A DNA stretch of 64,000 nucleotides from Lentinula raphanica (taxonomy: Eukaryota; Basidiomycota; Agaricomycetes; Agaricales; Omphalotaceae), in NCBI GenBank assembly GCA_027919835.1, contig JANVFP010000012.1, positions 1,355,866-1,419,865 of the forward strand. The letters are read 5' to 3'. The notes below the pieces were generated by a model. It had not been told where the DNA came from. It saw only the letters and a list, made by a program, of their open reading frames with translations, and made no database searches. This document shows, piece by piece, positions 34,536 through 46,984 of this stretch. Position 1 is the first letter of the stretch. The number at the start of each line of letters is the position of its first letter. The translations under genes and the position numbers were made by a program.

Positions 34536-36635
34536 ATGGTCGATACCAGTGGCTCGCGCTCGAAGCCAACGACTCGTAGTTCGATACGACAGTCACTAAA
34601 CTTCGCCTCAGTAGGCAAAGCATTTGCGGATGTCATGAACAAGGAGAGAAATGATTCTGACAGGTCAGCAAGGAAGACTGGAAAGGACTCTGGTAAAACT
34701 AGTGGACTTAAACCACGACCCTCGCTTGACAATAGGCCTTCCCCACCTCCTGCGAAACGATCACGAACACCTGATTCAAAGACAATCACTGCACGTCGAA
34801 GGAGCTCGCTTGCCACTGCTTCCCTCTCCAGTAGAGCATCTGTAGATGATCCCTCTGCCGTTCCAACAAAAGTCACACCCACAGCTCAATCATCAGTCCC
34901 AGCGCGTTCCTCTGTCCTTCGTCCCCGACCCGGATCTGCATCTAATCTTCCAAAGTACAGGCCAAAATCTATCATTCTCGAAAACGGCAAGAAACCAGGT
35001 TCTCCTGGTCTATCTGGCTCTAGGAAACGCGTTTCGACCTCCGACGACGAGGATAAGACATCTTCAGGTGAAATGGCAGTCGATACCTCGGCACAGGAAC
35101 AAGCTAAGAAGGAATCGCGACCCATAAGCCCACTCCCTCAGCGCGCGGCTTTGAAAGCAAAGTCGACGGATGCAAAATCCAGATCGAATACTCCTAAAGC
35201 CGACGCACATTCTACGGCACAGAGGGCATCTCCAAATCGGATGGGCAAGGCTACCATAGTTGCAAAGACTATCCCTAGGCCATCCTCAGCTTCTTCCTCT
35301 TCCTCCTCGTTTACGCCACGTACCCCAAAGGCGTCTCCGGGTAAAGGTGCGCGGGTTGACCGTTCCGTCAAAGTCAAAGATAATCATATCTCTGATTCAT
35401 CAGAAGGCTCATCTCACGCTGCTCTTCCTGAATCTCCTCTTGTGCGCCATGTACGGCAGAGATCAAAGGTAGAAACTCCGCCTGTACAGAATGCAGGAAA
35501 TATGTCCCACATAACTGAGGCTGATAGCGATGATGAGGAAGACGATGTGGAGACGATGCTTGCTCCTGTAGCGACGTTAGGAGCACCTACGCCTGCTATG
35601 CCTAGGTTGCAGCCCATGCGTAATCGTACGAGACTTGTACCGGTGACTCCCTCAAAACCATTTCTCCCGATTCATTTTGATCCTCCTGAAGCATCTTCGA
35701 CTCCACCAAAAAACCAAGATAGTCCTTCTTTCTTGCGGCCAAATCCTTCTCCGGGTAGTGACCGAAGCCTTCGTGGTGGGTCGATATTATCATGGGAACA
35801 GCTAGCTACAGAGGCTTCTCGGACCATTCCTGTCGACGAATTGGGCACTATGCTTTCCGACATGTCAGCACCATTCCAGCCAGGGCCGCTTTCTCCGATG
35901 CCTACAGGTAACGGGAACAACTCGATGCTCCTAGATGTCAATCTACCTCCAAATTTGCTTTCGAGTCCTGGTTTGAGTGCTTTCAACTCGCCTAGTGGAT
36001 ACGGTTCGATTTCGCAAGTCCTTCTACCTAATGCTACTCCATCACCAGCTGTCCCTCGTCATTCGCATTCACACTCACACAATTCAAGACAACACAAAGA
36101 CCCAGAGGAACCTGGAGTTGATACGGCGATCGCTACACTTCTTCGTTTGCAACTTTCGTCAGCGGAAAACACAGCTAAAGAACGATTAATGAGATTACAG
36201 GATTTGGAGGAGGAATTACACAACCTAAAACAAGCTCGTGCGCATGAGACAGAAGTTCTCTCGCAGCAAGTCTCCATCCTCGAAGCACAACTCAAAACCA
36301 GTCTAGAAGCTCGAGAGCGGTCAGAAGGGGAACAGTATGCCTACACGGCTTCGCTGGAAGAGCGATTGCGACATGCCAAGACGGAAAGAGAACATGCTGT
36401 TCGTGAGGCTACTGAGAGTGCGCGCCAGCAATCGGATGCTTCGTTACGATCGACGATTGAGTCGCAGAATCGTAAGACGAACGCGGCTTGTGCTGCTTCT
36501 TTGGCTGCTCGGGAATGGAGGAATGTGCGAGAGCATTGCGAGAGTGAGCTGGATGTTTTGGCGGCTGATAAAGACACGTTGGTTTTACTTCTAGGGGAGC
36601 TGGATCTCACCCGACAGCGCCTGATGGCTACTTGA
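34536..36635 (+). CDS. large disordered Ser/Pro-rich protein with C-terminal coiled coil
   Basis: One uninterrupted frame of 699 codons. The N-terminal part MVDTSGSRSKPTTRSSIRQS is basic and Ser-rich, and low-complexity Ser/Pro/Lys segments go on to about residue 520 (for example SSASSSSSSFTPRTPKASPG). A conserved-looking patch GGSILSWEQLATEASRTIP and DELGTMLSDMSAPFQPGPL lies near 420-450. Residues 530-690 form a long coiled coil (KERLMRLQDLEEELHNLKQ, QVSILEAQLKTSLEARERSE). The many SP/TP sites suggest phosphorylation by cyclin-dependent or MAP kinases. I do not recognise the family; a cytoskeletal or cell-cycle scaffold is a guess. Confidence 0.8.
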   Translation: MVDTSGSRSKPTTRSSIRQSLNFASVGKAFADVMNKERNDSDRSARKTGKDSGKTSGLKPRPSLDNRPSPPPAKRSRTPDSKTITARRRSSLATASLSSRASVDDPSAVPTKVTPTAQSSVPARSSVLRPRPGSASNLPKYRPKSIILENGKKPGSPGLSGSRKRVSTSDDEDKTSSGEMAVDTSAQEQAKKESRPISPLPQRAALKAKSTDAKSRSNTPKADAHSTAQRASPNRMGKATIVAKTIPRPSSASSSSSSFTPRTPKASPGKGARVDRSVKVKDNHISDSSEGSSHAALPESPLVRHVRQRSKVETPPVQNAGNMSHITEADSDDEEDDVETMLAPVATLGAPTPAMPRLQPMRNRTRLVPVTPSKPFLPIHFDPPEASSTPPKNQDSPSFLRPNPSPGSDRSLRGGSILSWEQLATEASRTIPVDELGTMLSDMSAPFQPGPLSPMPTGNGNNSMLLDVNLPPNLLSSPGLSAFNSPSGYGSISQVLLPNATPSPAVPRHSHSHSHNSRQHKDPEEPGVDTAIATLLRLQLSSAENTAKERLMRLQDLEEELHNLKQARAHETEVLSQQVSILEAQLKTSLEARERSEGEQYAYTASLEERLRHAKTEREHAVREATESARQQSDASLRSTIESQNRKTNAACAASLAAREWRNVREHCESELDVLAADKDTLVLLLGELDLTRQRLMAT

Positions 36636-36933
36636 ATGCATGTGGTTAGTGATTTGTGCTTCCCTTCTATCGCGTTCGTGGTTGATCGTGCTTGACAGAA
36701 GTTCATGATTAATGTTAAGTCCGACCGTTGGCATTGGACATTGTATATACCCCCATATTTGCTACCATACTTGTATCGATATATGTTTGGAACGACATAC
36801 TTATTTCTCTCTGTCATAACTAGAGCCATATGTAACATGCCTTTATTATTTTCGACTAATCAGTACAAATGAGTCGAAGACCGTTACGCGTAGACCGGCG
36901 CTTAGACCAAAGCTGAACTTGGACTTCATCTTC

Positions 36934-38328
36934 ATGCTTGGAAATGTAATCTTACCGTCTGCGAAGTCGCTAGAGTTTCGAAACAACTTGGCACGCCTTG
37001 TTACCCCTCTTCGACGCGTTAGACCTCGGATACCATTTTTCCAATTAGCAGCTCATCGTGTGCCGACATTATGGGGACTGTACAGAGGTCTTTTACGGGC
37101 GGCCCCAACAGAACACGTACGTTTCGCTCTCAGAGACAAACACTGGCATCCTGGCTCATATTGGACACATTGGACAAGGATAGATATACAATCGGGTCCG
37201 TATACTATTCAAACAGAACTGCCATCGCACTGGGACCGAAAGGACAGTACGAGAGTTGCAAAAAGGATACAAGGTTTGCCAACTCTTCACCCATTGGCAC
37301 CGCAACCCGTTATAAACATTCTTTGCAGTGGTTCCAGATCTTTGAACGTGCTCGAGGTGGAGATGTCAAGACTCAAGTGCTTCTACAACGATACGACCGG
37401 TTTCTAAAGCTCAGGTCGGAGAAATCACAGTGGGCTCTGCTCGTTGAAAAAGAACTCGTACGTCCAAGCGTCCATTTCCCTGTTTGCTTGTCACCAATCT
37501 CTCCAAATTATCAGGAATGGCAACGACATTTGAAAAACAGACCAATATTAACTGGAGGTTTCGTACACCCCACGTTATATCACCCGCCCTTTCCACGAAT
37601 GAAACCTCAGCCTGTATCGATTAGCCGAAGCATTGCTAGCAGGATGAAACAAAGAGAAAGACGGTTCGCCAAGATAGAGGAGCTGACTCGAATTAAGGAC
37701 ATGATTCGGAAAGAACAATACATGGAACAAGGACTCATCAGAGAAGCGAGATTGAAGGGAATCAAGTTTGAGCCTGTATTCGAGGGGCAAGATTGGAGTA
37801 GGCCTTATTTCGACACATTATTCTCAATGTATTCATGTACTTATAGGTGGTCCACTTGCCGACGCGTTGGCCACGCTTTTCACCAACGTGAAGACTACGA
37901 CCGCACGAAATCTTCGACCCTTTTCCCCAGTACTTCTCGAACAAGTACGCCGCGCCCGTCAAAACAAAATCGTCAACAAGACGAAGGAGCGGGAGCGGGA
38001 ACGTCGCGGTGAAATACTTCGTGTGACAAGAAAACGCTGGAAGAAAGGGTTAACACCTCACCTCCTCAGCACGATGTCGGAGAAGGAAAAGAGGGAGGAG
38101 TTGATTGTACAAAGGAGTAGTTCTGAAGTAGGGTATGTGGGTTTGTTGAAAAAGCGTAAGGGGTGGAAGTTGAAGGACCCCAAGATGAAGGTTGAAGGGA
38201 AGGAATGGAGTGTTGAGGATGCGGAATGGATAGGCCAGGAAGAACGCGAAGCTGCCACCAAGGCTCTGCTCCATATTCAGGAAGCGAATGACATACGCAG
38301 GCATCGAGTGGAGGATCCATCACCATAA
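36934..38328 (+). CDS. LYR-motif protein, probably mitochondrial
   Basis: LYR proteins are small mitochondrial factors that bind acyl-carrier protein and Fe-S or complex assembly machinery. Near the N-terminus is TLWGLYRGLLRAAPTEH, with the LYR tripeptide. The frame changes are resolved by introns: a GTACGT..GATAG intron joins H to IYNRVRILFKQNCHRTGTER, the next joins GYK to WFQIFERARGGDVK, and a third joins DW to SGPLADALATLFTNVK. The C-terminal part is long and basic (KTKERERERRGEILRVTRKR), giving a protein of about 350 residues, well above the 80-120 of simple LYR proteins. It resembles fungal LYR proteins with extended C-termini. The exact first exon is uncertain; the ATG at 36934 is the first in frame. 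Confidence 0.65.
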
Positions 38329-38854
38329 CTTCGACTATGTGGTAGCAAAACGCTATAATCTCCCGACAGCTTGGGTATGCTTTCATTCAATAAGACGCTA
38401 GTCACTGACGATCTCTCTTGTAGGGTTGTTACTAATACTATACACCATTGAGAATCAATCATGTCGATTGCAAGCGCTCAATATCAATGCTCATCGTACG
38501 TAGTGATGTTGCACAGCTGTTACATCTAGTTCGCGGTTAATTCGAGTCAGTCGATACTGGGTGTCGAGCAGACCGTCTCCTTCCCTCATCTCCCAGAACC
38601 ACCGTACAAGACAATTTTGGGTGTACGGGACAAGGAAAGCTCTGCCTTGGCATTGGATTCTCGCCTCACCCTCCGAGATGATCAGTACTGCAACCGAGGG
38701 TTGATTACAGCACTCGTGCTGTTTGGTCTAAGTACTACATATCTGGGTATAAAAAGGAGAACCGTCGTCGCTCAGCTCCAAACAACCTTTTCTCTCTTAA
38801 CCAGCATCTCGCGAGCCAATAACATTGTCTCGATTTCGCGGTTTTCTTGCAGAT

Positions 38855-39785
38855 ATGAGCGCAGTAAGTGCGACACATCAATAACCTCACGATCATGGCC
38901 ATTTTGAAGTGTTAGCAATCATATCCAGGCTCCTCGACAACAACGTGGAACATCAGCTCTGTCATTTTCTGGTCACTTTTCTCCCTTGCTATGCCCTTCG
39001 CCTCGATTTCGCGTGTTGAAAGATCTCCCGTTTGAGCTGGATGATATTTCCCGAACATGCTCTGAGACCATTTCAGAACTTTCAATGGGCAGCACTTCTC
39101 TAGTAGGTGCAACAGCCTGGTCGTTATGATACTATCTAATGAAAATACATTTTTTGGAGTGTTCACCAGGAGTACCTCTCCTACTATCGCCATCTCCCAT
39201 AACTTTGAGGCTTCTATCCCCTCTGCCGGGATTCCTCGGGCTGAAGAGTCTAGCTTCAAACACTACCCTGATCCTTTCCTCAAAGCCAGTGACAACTGCC
39301 TTCAACTTGAAGAAATTGTATGTGCCCCGGATCTGCAAGCAGATAATCAGCGCACTCGGTCCAAGTTTGACCCAGAATATTTTTACTATCTCCATTACAT
39401 GGTAAGTGTATTGAATCTGCGTCACTTGATACTCGATGATCCTGTTTCCAGGATAAAAACAGAATCACCGAGTATCAACTGCTCGGATCTGAAGATCCAG
39501 CAAATCAATCGTCACTCCTGCCTGTGCCCAACACTATATCACCTAAAGGTAAGATTTTTACTGCATCTCACAAAAGTCATGTATAGTATCTGACAGACCT
39601 TGCTGATATCAGGCAAGATTGGCCATGATGGTTTGTGCAATAGACCTCACTGGCAACTGCAATGTGGCCCTATTCTTGCCCCCAAGCCATCATACACTTC
39701 TCAACAGAAATTGAGACAGATACGGAAGCTAGAACAGATTGCAGAGCAACACCTACAGGATAACTCTCAAGACATTGACCATTGA
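38855..39785 (+). CDS. hypothetical protein, multi-exon
   Basis: A spliced model starts at ATG 38855 (MSA, then an intron ending at about 38930) and reads APRQQRGTSALSFSGHFSPL, RVLKDLPFELDDISRTCSET, then STSPTIAISHNFEASIPSAG, FKHYPDPFLKASDNCLQLEE and DPEYFYYLHYM. Later exons give DKNRITEYQLLGSEDPANQ and GKIGHDGLCNRPHWQLQCGP, ending EQHLQDNSQDIDH. Four or five introns have standard ends and keep one frame, which supports a real gene of about 230 residues. No domain is recognised. Confidence 0.5.
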
Positions 39786-41388
39786 CATTTGAGAAATGTT
39801 AATTGACATAGGGCTATGTCACATACCTCTTGTACGTCTTTTGTAGTAGAAGCAAAGGACTTTTCTCCTACATCAATGGGACTGAGAGTCCACATGTGAA
39901 GTGCGAGGTGGTTTCTGGAGCGACGAAATGTGTCTGTCGAACCTCGACGGAGAGAAGAGAGGGAGCGTGAGACTAGGGATTGTGCGGCAGTTTTGAACTT
40001 CTTGTACTCCTGGACGTGTGACCCTCAGCAGCCTGCTTGGGATTCTTAAACTCTTGTCAATCCCTCCAATTCTGGTCTTCTCTCGACTTTTTCTTCCCCG
40101 TCTCTCACAGACTCGAGAAAAACAACGCTATATGATCTACATATGTCACATCGCAGTTTGTCGTTTCATTTCAACCTTACTACAGATCTCAACTTGAAGT
40201 TGCCTTCAATAATTAGCATCCTCGACGGTCGCCACCATACTTGTAACTTGACTGGCTTCGCGACAAAAATTCATTCGGCCACTTACACTCGTAGACGAGT
40301 CATCATCTCGACTACTACTAATACTACTTCAAGCCTCTTCCGCCTCACAATGAGTCGTGTTTGCTTGAGGTTATCCGGGTATTATTCGCATTGCAACATG
40401 GAAAGTTGATGATACTGTTACGAGCGTTTGAGTGCTAGCTGTCACTGACAGCTACATCATCGCTTCAAAGCTTCGAAGCTCTCAATTGCCAATCGTGAAG
40501 TTGCTATCTGTGCTGTTTATCAGTGTACATCTCGGATTCGCTGCTGTTTTGTTCAAACAATGTTGCGCATTTATTGGGCTTGCTTAGCAGTCGCCACTCT
40601 TCGCCACTTTGTCCCCTGTTCTCCGACGTGGGCAATTGCAATCAGCCGAACGTGCCATTTGGCATTAGGTGAGTCACGGTATTCCTTTAGTGTTCCTTGC
40701 AACCTTAAACCTCCTTAAACCATACTGGAGAAGTTTATCATTGATCAACAAGCTATGGCCCTCTGCGACGGTTTTAACCCAGCTACGACAGTGCAACGGT
40801 ACTAATCATAGCTCCTCGGAGGCTGTATTATTTGGTTTGAACGCTGATGAGTGGAACCTCTTGGCAACAGCTAAACAGCTCACAATGCACATGAAAGATA
40901 TGATGCAGATGTAACCTGCGGATCGATGTAGTACAGAAGAGATCCACCGATGGGATTCGATGACGGGAAAAACAGGCGCGATAGAGTACAAGTGAACACT
41001 GGATAATTTAGGACCCCGACAGCCCCCGGCGATTTTTACCTGAATTTCCCTCAGGCATCAGTTTCATCCATGTTGTTCAATGCTCCAGAATGCTCCCCGG
41101 TCTTCCCTGGGAGTCCCTGGGGCTCCCCATTTCTTACCCCATTTTGCATCATCTTTATCTGGTCAGCCAGGGTCAGCCTCGGAGGGGGAGTCAGGGGGAG
41201 TCCGTCGGGGTCCTGCTAATTTGCGTTATAAATTGAACAGGAAACAAACAACAGAGGAAACCCAGTTTCTGGTTAAACTACATCCTCCCTCCCACTTTGC
41301 TGGCAAAGTCGTACTGAGATTCTTTCGAACAACCATTCTTTCGCCTAGCGACGCCTGCCAACTTTCCTCTCACAGCTTTTGATCTATA
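39786..41388. other. 1.6 kb without a supported gene
   Basis: Short open frames (40143-40409, 40669-40914, 41080-41382) lack domains. From about 41010 to 41220 there is an unusual C/G-rich tract with repeated CCCC, GGGGAG and GGGAGTC words, unlike the surrounding DNA, which may be a transposon remnant. The last 100 bases form the promoter of the secreted protein that follows. Confidence 0.35.
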
Positions 41389-42830
41389 CAATGCACTTTG
41401 GAATCGTAGCCACTGCCTACGTTTTACTGGGTCTGCTTGCTGCCGGTGCCAGTGCCATTCCCGTGGGTAAACCGTCGCGTACTACCGCAGTCAAAGAGGT
41501 GCGCGTTGATAGCTGGGCATCCAGAAAGCGCTTGCTGACCACTGCGAATCCTCTTTTCCTGTAAACTGTGAGCAGCCTACTGCCTCAGCCTCGATGACGA
41601 GGAGGCTTGCGGACACAATCATCCGTCAACTTACAGTACGAGCTCTTTGACGACTCATACTAAGAATTAGTGCTCACCTCCCAAATTCTTGAAGGATAAC
41701 CTCACCAAGTATAGCACTTTCATAATGACGCCCGACAGTATCCAACATATAGATTTGCTCGCTCACGACTCACCATCCAAGATCGAGGGCCTTCCATTCA
41801 TCACTATCTCCTACGACTTCCCTAGCAACGCAGGTTTGCCAGAAGCGCCTGACGATACTCAGCACTTGTCTGGCGATGCATATGGAAAAATTACCACTAT
41901 GTTTTTGATACACCTGTCACAAATTGCGCACAAGGACACCTACGTTATCCACTACAAGCAAAAACTTTCGACGTGGGCTGCAATCCCGAAAGAGAGGGGC
42001 TTCAATTTCAACGCCGACATAAATTACGTGGGGGAGGTCTTGGATCTGGAGAACGAACACGAAGTTGCGACGGCCATTCATAGAGGTCAAGTGAGTCCAT
42101 GCAGCGCAGAATGCAGAAACCCTTCTGGTGGCCTTGAAATCGCCAGAAAGTGGATCACATTCGATCTACTGGCCAAGCCCGAGTCGTTGGTTGAGCACAA
42201 GCCCTTGGTCGAGCACAATGCATTGGTCGAGAATAACCCTGGTTTGGAGCACAACTCATGGGTCAAACACAAGCCATCGATCGAGCACAAGCCGTTGGCA
42301 GAGTACAAGCCATTGGCCGAGCCCGATCGCGACGTGTTCGCCGGACGCGAGGGGTTGGCCGAACTCTTGTCGTCGCCCGTATACATGTCGTTGTTTGAGT
42401 CAAAGGCGGCGTCCACGGAGGAGAAGTCCACGGAGGAGTCAAGTGAGGGGTCAAGGGAGAGGTCAAGGGAGAGGTCAAGGGAGAGGTCAAGGGAGAGATC
42501 CACGGAGGCGTCCACGGAGGCACCCAAGGAAGAGGAGGAGGCCAAGGAGAAGGAGGAGGAGGAGGAGGAGGCCAAGGAGGAGGTCAAGCTGAAGCCCTTG
42601 TCTTTGGACGATTACAGGCATTATCTGCGAGTTGCACTCTTCATAGCTCCATCTGTTTTTCCTCGCGGTCCATCGGTGAGTCCTTCCCACAGAATGGTTA
42701 TTGACTCACAGTCTCACATGCTTGATTCTAGACGCACCGATCCGCTTTAATATCCCATACTGCTTTGAAGGGGCAATCAAGAGACGACGATGAAGAAGCC
42801 GGGCCAGATAAGAAGCCTAAGCTGGGTTAA
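41389..42830 (+). CDS. secreted protein with EHKP and RERS repeats
   Basis: A signal peptide exon starts MHFGIVATAYVLLGLLAAGA SAIP. How it joins the main frame is unresolved; a frame reading CSPPKFLKDNLTKYSTFIM opens at about 41670 after an ATTAG acceptor. The middle domain (SPSKIEGLPFITISYDFP, KDTYVIHYKQKLSTWAAIP) is globular. Then come about seven imperfect repeats of the form (L/P)xEHKP (for example LVEHKPLVEHNALVENN), a run of four RERS units encoded by a 12-nt repeat, and a Glu/Lys-rich stretch. A last intron at about 42676-42731 leads to THRSALISHTALKGQSRDD and a stop at 42828-42830. Function is unknown; the build suggests a fast-evolving extracellular protein. Confidence 0.6.
42421..42585 (+). 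repeat. in-frame minisatellites: 12-nt RERS units and GAGGAG-rich tract
   Basis: AGGGAGAGGTCA is repeated about four times in tandem, encoding RERS units, flanked by related ACGGAGG(A/C)GTCC units and followed by a GAG/AAG-rich tract coding for acidic residues. Unit length keeps the frame, so copy number can change without breaking the gene. Confidence 0.75.
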
Positions 42831-43642
42831 GAGAGGGGCGCCGAAGGCGCAGAACGGAGAGAGATGGATGATAGACCTTTCTCAATCGACAACTTATACC
42901 CACTGTACCTATATGTATGAACTTGATATTGATTCAGAAGCGAGTATCCACTGTCGAAGACAAAGACACCACTCCTGGTACTTGTTTCCCCTATGCGCTT
43001 GCCCAACAGAGTGTCTAGACATTCGTGGGTTATCAGAGAAGGTACACCTAGACTTGGGAGCGCATAGTCTTGGATGCTGACGACTGGCTCGGTGAGGAGA
43101 AGTCTTGCAAAGGCGATTGGGACATTTGTCCTGCTCAACAGGCAGGATTTATTTGTTTTCACATTTATAGAGGTCGTAGACTAGATATCTATCTATCTGA
43201 AGATTTTAGAAAAAGGACCGGGATCATGAGAAGAGATGGTTGGAAGAGAAAACTTACTCTGTGACCTCTCCCAATGCCTTGGATAAATCACAACGCCGTT
43301 GTCCTGTCCACCTTCCTCACCTGCTCGCTCTTTGCTTCATTTCTCGATCAGTTGGTAGCAAGACATTGGAGATTTCAAGTTTCCGATGGAATGAAAGGAA
43401 CAAAATTGTGAACAGCAGATAGATAGCACGATATACCGTAGAGAAACCACTGATATCAAAATGGGGACCGACAGAGGTTGCCTACTCCTCAAGTTAATAA
43501 ACGACGAACAGTCTTTCCGCCCGATCGTTTATCCACTGCAAGTGACATCTGCTCTATCTGCTCTTCACGGATGACCGGAGTCGAACTAGTCAATCTACAT
43601 AAAACTAATGATCAGCGCAGAAAAAACTGAGAGGTTATTTTT
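42831..43642. other. intergenic, no gene seen
   Basis: This is the convergent 3' region between the secreted protein and the kinesin. No domain-bearing frame is present. Confidence 0.4.
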
Positions 43643-46600
43643 CTACCTTTTGACTTTCCTAGAACCAGGTCCACTAACTTGTTTTGCACCAGACTTCCGT
43701 GATGGAATGATCATGGAGTCGTCATTGTCCCATTCGTTGAGATCCATGTTCTTGATACCCTGTTCCACAACAGAAATGTTATTTCGAACCGTCAACACTT
43801 TGGGATTTTGAACCCGACGCGTCGGCGAGGGACTCGATGCTCGTGAAGAGAGTTTGGTCCCCGAGGAGCAGGTTGAACGGGAGGCATCCATTCATCGTCG
43901 TCTTCGTCACTTCCTTCAGTATCGCTCACATCAACGTCCGCTAAGTCTTCTTCCTCTTCTGTATTACTGTCTGATCCTGATCCTGCATCCTCCGCGTTAG
44001 GTCGATTCGTTTGTGACATTCGTCGCGTCGAAGACAATCCGTTGAAGGTTCTGCTTTTCCTTTTAGTTGATTCATCAGCGCTAACTTTCTGGCCAGAAGA
44101 ATGCTCTGATGAATGGTCTTCTTCAATATCATCGTCTTCCTGTACCTATACATGTAGGAGCAACAGAAATTTGAGCCACCTCCAATCCACTACTCCGAAC
44201 TGCTTTCTTCACGTACAAAACTGAGCTCCACGTCTTCCTCCTCATCTTCACTCCAATCAATGTTAGACCGTTGTGGCTGGGCCCTCTTCATCGGACTACC
44301 GAATCCAGTGCGTTGTAGCATATCGAGTTTGGCGTCAGTCTTGGCTTCGTGTTGTTCAATCTGAAAAATGGGATAAATGGACGATTTGGAAAATAAAGGA
44401 TTATAGATCAAACCTCCTTTGCCAAACGACGGGTGTACATATCCTCCATATCGGCCATTCGTGTCTCCATCTCTCTCATAACTTCGTCGCGTACTTCTGC
44501 TTCAACCAGAGCGCATCTCATTTCTGACTCGTACAGCTGCAATACATCATTCAGTTTGAAATTGGGTATAATTGCAAAGGAACCCGATTACCTGTAAACG
44601 AAGATATTCTATCTCGTCAAATAGAGCATCGACAAGTGGATTAATGGGTGCATCGTCCGTCTGTTCTTCCTCGCCGCTTTCATCGTCCGGTTCCGGCACT
44701 GCAGTAGATAATTCAGTCACCCCTTCTGCTCGCACATAGCATCAGGACCGACCTTCGAGAACTTCCAACACACTCGCTTTCCGACCATTGTTACTTTTCC
44801 CGTCCGCTGGGATAGTCACCTTCCGAACGAATGGCGTTGGTGCACTATCTGGGTCATTCAAGGTCAAGGGTCCTAGTTGTTTAATCGTTCTGCCCGAAGT
44901 CTTTCCAGGTCCAGGAACAGGGGCACAATGAACAGGTGCGGGCGCAGGATTGACATAAACCTCTCGGGCAAGAGCTGCAAATTTCATGACGTGTGAATTC
45001 TCATCGTATCCTGTATCATATGGGTTGACATTGACAATCATAACCTGCAAACGAAATCATCAAGGATAAACGAAAGGATCATCGAAGGTTTACTTACAAC
45101 CCGACCATCTCCGGCGAAGTAATCCATCAGGATTTCCGTAAGTTTACTATGGCGGAAGGGAACTATCGTCAAGGTCTGTTTCACGTCGCGTGTGTCCATC
45201 CTGCCAGCCTTGCCTTCTCCTTCTTGAGAGAGACTCACTGCAACTTTGCGCTGGTTGGAACGGAGTACCTGGAGACACTGACCGAGTACCATCAAGGAGT
45301 TATTTATGTTCCCGGCCTCCTTGAGTCGGTCACCGGTGGTATGAGTGTGTTTCGTACGCTCGGAACCTGCAAGGTCGACAAGAGTGAAACGCGAAATTTG
45401 GATAGCGGTAGGATCCTAGGGTTATCCTCATATCAGCAACCTCAGCGAGGTACCAAATTCGGCCACTTACGTTTTTCTCTCCGCGGTGGCATCTCATGAT
45501 TTTCAAGATGACCATACCATGACTTCGACTACTTTCCTTGTTTGCGAGTGTACCAAACACTCTACGATGGAGTTGGCCGAGTCTGAGTAGTTCCTTTGCT
45601 TGGGCGGCTGTTTGAACACGGAATTGGCGGAGGCCAGAGATGTACTTTCCGCCAACCTCAGAATCGGTATTGTCGGAAGATGGGGAGGATTTGACAAGAA
45701 GAGCGTTACGAGAAAGTATCATCGAGGGTGCCATTCCGGATCGGGGAATGTTCGATGGTTTCTGACGCGAGGACTGGTCATGCACAGAGTCAAGCAAGTC
45801 ATACACTTTCTCATTGTATACTTCCGCATATGATAGCCAGATTGTGTATTCGTAGTTTCTGTCGAGCTTCAATGCGGTCGTGTCGACGTCGAAATCCGTC
45901 GTGAAGCCCGTACTGCTTAACTGTGAGCCGAGAACTTGTGCCACAGCTATGTCTGGAACGAGCGAAGGAGGATTGAGATCTGAGGCATCTGATAATTCTA
46001 CCCCGTATAGCCGTACAGGTCGATACTGTCAATGCAATGATAAACCACTGGATAACCTGAGGAAAACGTGTTCCACGCACCTTGCCGCTACCATGTAGTC
46101 CTTCGATACTGTTGAATATAACATCCAGAGATCTCGGCAGTATCCCTTCGCTTCCACGACTTGAGCCTCCCTGAACTGTATACGTCTTTCCTGAGTTGGT
46201 AACTCCGTAGGTGAAAAGCAATGCGTTCCTTCCTTCAAGAACGTCTTGGACTAGAGGAAGAGTAGTCTTGGTGAAGAAGTCGCCCTGTGTCGTGTTCGGT
46301 GGGAAGATATGGGAGAAAGTATAGGTAGACGATGGCGATACGGTGGATGACCGGAATCGGGACGATGGATTATGATGATCTTGGCTTGGGTCCGTCATGC
46401 GCACACTGGTGTCAGTCAACTGAGTAAGGTAAGGCGAGCCTTCGTCATCCTCTTCATTTGCAGTGGGTCGTATTCGTAAGTAAGCCTTGATAGTGAGATC
46501 AGCTTGAGTACGATGATTCAATTTCATGTACAAAACGCACCATAATAGGTTCACGTTCAGCTTCCACAACATTCATATTTGTCTTTGCAACTTTGCGAGT

Positions 46601-46855
46601 AGAACCAGAAGCTTTGGAGGACGGTTTACTCGATGTCTGAGAGACCTCATCAGTGTTAACACGATTTGCTAATGGCTTTCTGTTTGCGGACTTCTTTGGG
46701 GGAGGAGGTACAGGCAATGAAGGTGGAGTGGTGGCTTTCGTCGTCGTTGTAGCTCCGGTTTTTGCCCTGGTAGTACGAGTACTGGGTGCTGGTACAGCAT
46801 TTGAGGTTTTCGTTCTAGCTGAGCTTCGTGTAGCCATCTTGGGTTTTTCGGACAT
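43643..46855 (-). CDS. kinesin motor protein, kinesin-6-like
   Basis: Kinesins walk along microtubules using ATP. The N-terminus (MSEKPKMATRSSARTKTSN) is basic and disordered, then the motor starts at AYLRIRPTANEEDDEG. The P-loop is GVTNSGKT, switch I is ESSRSHGM, and switch II is TLVDLAGSERTKHTHTTGDR. Between them are YTIWLSYAEVYNEKVYDLL and a long insertion in the middle of the motor, which with NINNSLMVLGQCLQVLRSNQ suggests the kinesin-6 (MKLP/KIF20) group that works at the central spindle in cytokinesis. After FAGDGRVVMIVNVNPYDTG come a Pro-rich neck, coiled-coil segments (EAEVRDEVMREMETRMADME) and a strongly acidic tail (DLADVDVSDTEGSDEDDDEW). About 10 introns. The subfamily call is inferred. 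Confidence 0.88.
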
Positions 46856-46984
46856 GCTGGCAACAGTGTTGTAGACTGTAGTGTAAAGAAACAAGCGGTG
46901 GCGCCAAACTTTAACTCAGTGTGAATTTCAGATGCACGTGACTAATGATTTACGCGCCGCCGCGTAGGGCACGTGGCCGCGCGA

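Noticed and set aside
42087..42587. Ser/Leu/Asp-rich minus-strand frame of 166 codons
   Set aside because: It is the mirror of the in-frame 12-nt repeats and GAG tract of the plus-strand secreted protein, with no independent support.
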